This document shows positions 6,110 to 7,523 of a stretch of DNA of 7,523 nucleotides, piece by piece. The stretch comes from Treponema sp. UBA937 (lineage in GTDB: Bacteria; Spirochaetota; Spirochaetia; Treponematales; Breznakiellaceae), in contig DBDH01000057.1 in the NCBI GenBank assembly GCA_002293455.1, positions 16,692 through 24,214 on the forward strand, in the 5' to 3' direction. Every line of letters starts with the position of its first letter. Position 1 is the first letter of the stretch. A program made the position numbers and the translations under genes. The notes beneath the pieces are model-generated. The model did not search any database and was not told where the DNA came from. It saw only the letters and a program-made list of their open reading frames with translations.

Positions 6110-7405
6110 ATGGAACTTTTATCTCCCGCGGGAAATCTGGAAAAGCTCAAGACGGTGTATTTGTTCGGGGCCGATGCCGCTTATATCGGGATTCGGAATT
6201 TTTCGCTCCGTCAGAAAGCGGATAATTTTCATCAGGAAGAATATGATGAAATCAAAAAAATAAAAGGCGGCAAAAAGCTTTACGGAGCCTTGAATATCTA
6301 TTTTCATCACGCGGATTTGCAGAATCTGGAAACGCATATTGATTATCTTTCGGAATATCCTTTTGACGCGTTTATTGTTTCCGATCTAGGAATCATCGAT
6401 ATTCTGCAAAAACATTTTCCCGAAACGCGTCTGCATCTTTCCACGCAGGCGAATTGCATCAACCTGGAAGCGGCAAAGGTGTACAAACGGCTCGGATTTT
6501 CCCGGATCATTTTGGGAAGGGAAACCCCGCTCGATGAGATTAAACGTATCAAAGACGCGCTGCCGGATATTGAGCTCGAATGTTTTGTTCACGGAGCGAT
6601 GTGCCTCGCGTATTCGGGCCGTTGTTTTTTGAGCAGATACATGGCGGACCGTTCCGCGAATCAGGGCCTTTGCGCGCATTCCTGCCGGTGGGAATACCGG
6701 GTTCGGGACTCTCTGGTTCTGGAAGAAGCTGAACGTCCCGGAGAATACTACCCGATTGAGGAATCGGACGGGTTTACCACGATTATGTCGTCAAAAGATC
6801 TTTGCATGATCGATCATCTCAAGGAGCTGCGGGACGCGGGCATCGATTCCGTCAAAATTGAAGGCCGCATGAAATCGGCGTACTATGCGGCGGTTATTAC
6901 CCGCGCTTACCGGAAACATCTTGACGCTTTATGTGATGAAAATCCGCCCAGCCGGGAAGATTTGGATTTTTACCGGGGAGAGCTATTCAAGGTAAGCCAC
7001 CGGGAATTTTCCACGGGCTTCTTCTTCGGTAAAGATGAGATTGAAAGCCCCAACCTCAGTGAACGCCTGCAAACCCATCAGTTTTTGGGTTCCGTGGGAA
7101 ATGAAATTTCCCTTGGAAACGAGGTTTCCGTGGGAGATGAAGTTCCAAACGAAGAACCTCATGTGTACAGCAGGCGTTTTACGCTGAATCTGAAAAATAA
7201 AATCCGCACAGGGGAAGAGCTGGAATTTATCGGCCCCGATCTGCCCTTGGCAAAAACAAGAGACTACCGCGTCCTTGACAAAGAAGGCCGTCCGCTGGAA
7301 GAAGTTAACCACACCGAATCATGCGCCATCGAAATTGATCTGCCGCTTAAGCCGGGGTATCTTATCCGCCGGCTTCCGCACGATGGAGAACTAAAGGGAA
7401 GGTGA
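6110..7405 (+). CDS. U32-family protein, TrhP/YegQ type (probable tRNA uridine hydroxylation protein)
   Basis: U32 proteins were first called collagenase-like peptidases, but members of the TrhP/RlhA/UbiU groups take part in hydroxylation. TrhP makes 5-hydroxyuridine at tRNA position 34. In these 431 residues I see the N-terminal ELLSPAGN signature (2-9), ADAAYIG (21-27), STQAN (111-115), the family signature FVHGAMCLAYSGRCFLS (159-175), and SSKDLCMIDHL then KIEGRMKSAYY (227-259). Cys 165, 172, 188 and 232, plus Cys 192, match the spacing of Fe-S ligands in UbiU-type proteins, so a 4Fe-4S cluster is likely. A C-terminal barrel-like region follows from about 350. The ATG at 6110 is firmly fixed: an in-frame TGA lies at 6095-6097, with no other start codon between. 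It has no Shine-Dalgarno sequence. It is divergent from the tRNA-Glu gene. A true peptidase role is possible but less likely. Confidence 0.9.
   Translation: MELLSPAGNLEKLKTVYLFGADAAYIGIRNFSLRQKADNFHQEEYDEIKKIKGGKKLYGALNIYFHHADLQNLETHIDYLSEYPFDAFIVSDLGIIDILQKHFPETRLHLSTQANCINLEAAKVYKRLGFSRIILGRETPLDEIKRIKDALPDIELECFVHGAMCLAYSGRCFLSRYMADRSANQGLCAHSCRWEYRVRDSLVLEEAERPGEYYPIEESDGFTTIMSSKDLCMIDHLKELRDAGIDSVKIEGRMKSAYYAAVITRAYRKHLDALCDENPPSREDLDFYRGELFKVSHREFSTGFFFGKDEIESPNLSERLQTHQFLGSVGNEISLGNEVSVGDEVPNEEPHVYSRRFTLNLKNKIRTGEELEFIGPDLPLAKTRDYRVLDKEGRPLEEVNHTESCAIEIDLPLKPGYLIRRLPHDGELKGR
7091..7144 (+). repeat. Three in-frame 18-bp tandem repeats inside the U32-family gene
   Basis: Units at 7091-7108, 7109-7126 and 7127-7144 each encode Ser-(Val/Leu)-Gly-(Asn/Asp)-Glu-(Ile/Val), residues 328-345. 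Units 1 and 3 differ at two of 18 bases. They lie at the join between the core and the C-terminal domain. Confidence 0.75.
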
Positions 7406-7412
7406 GCGGCAG

Positions 7413-7445
7413 GCGATTGCAAAACCGGAAAAGTCTTGCAATCGC
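7413..7445. repeat. Perfect 10-bp inverted repeat after the U32-family gene
   Basis: GCGATTGCAA (7413-7422) and TTGCAATCGC (7436-7445) are separated by 13 bases and start seven bases after the stop codon. The RNA would form a strong hairpin, but no T-run follows on either strand. It may be a non-canonical or factor-dependent terminator, a 3'-end stabiliser or a protein site. Confidence 0.65.
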
Positions 7446-7450
7446 GGTCC

Positions 7451-7480
7451 TAGACAATATGAAGTGTCTCCTGTGATATT
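7451..7480 (+). promoter_or_regulatory. Possible promoter reading out of the window
   Basis: TAGACA (7451-7456) and GATATT (7475-7480), with an upstream TG at 7472-7473, are 18 bases apart. Transcription would start near 7487 and read into a small hairpin, CCTGC-GAG-GCAGG (7498-7510). The gene it would serve lies beyond the right edge and I cannot identify it. Confidence 0.3.
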
Positions 7481-7523
7481 ATAAAACCGCGGGTTTACCT
7501 GCGAGGCAGGGATTAACGCATAT

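Noticed and set aside
5920..6225. 101-codon plus-strand frame starting beside the tRNA and entering the U32 gene
   Set aside because: It overlaps the first 116 bases of the U32 gene in another frame and covers the two promoters. No ribosome binding site and no known family.

Overview
The window looks like ordinary chromosome from a diderm bacterium of roughly even GC content. A spirochaete of the Treponema type is my best guess. It rests on overall protein style, a lipoprotein signal with a loose lipobox, a TTG start and a tRNA gene without encoded CCA, and it is an inference rather than a demonstrated placement. I see no insertion sequence, phage gene, CRISPR array or rRNA.

Layout. Bases 1-1584 (+) hold most of a phosphoglucomutase/phosphomannomutase gene that is cut by the left edge. 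After 63 bases with short repeats comes a stand-alone DEDDh 3'-5' exonuclease of the DnaQ family (1648-2298, +). It converges on a leftward run of three genes: a GH1 beta-glucosidase (5665-4301), a lipoprotein with a GH3 (NagZ-like) barrel (4260-3058) and an RluA-type pseudouridine synthase (3083-2349). Short gaps, one overlap and a single good promoter (TTGACC-17-TAATAC at 5766-5738) suggest one operon. Upstream of it, on the same strand, is a tRNA-Glu(CTC) gene (5917-5846). Divergent from the tRNA is a U32-family protein of the TrhP/YegQ type (6110-7405, +). The last 118 bases hold a perfect 10-bp inverted repeat and a possible promoter for a gene beyond the edge.

How the genes may work together. 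The GH1 and GH3 enzymes and the sugar-phosphate mutase fit saccharide breakdown and entry of hexose phosphates into central or envelope metabolism. The RluA and U32 proteins and the tRNA concern RNA modification and translation.

I did not find a clearly new multi-gene system. The points most worth a second look are: (1) an apparently leaderless start of the U32 gene; (2) a 10-bp inverted repeat that could hide the GH1 ribosome binding site only in read-through transcripts from the tRNA; (3) a possible sliding-clamp motif in an insertion of the exonuclease; and (4) a rebuilt catalytic loop in the GH3 lipoprotein.
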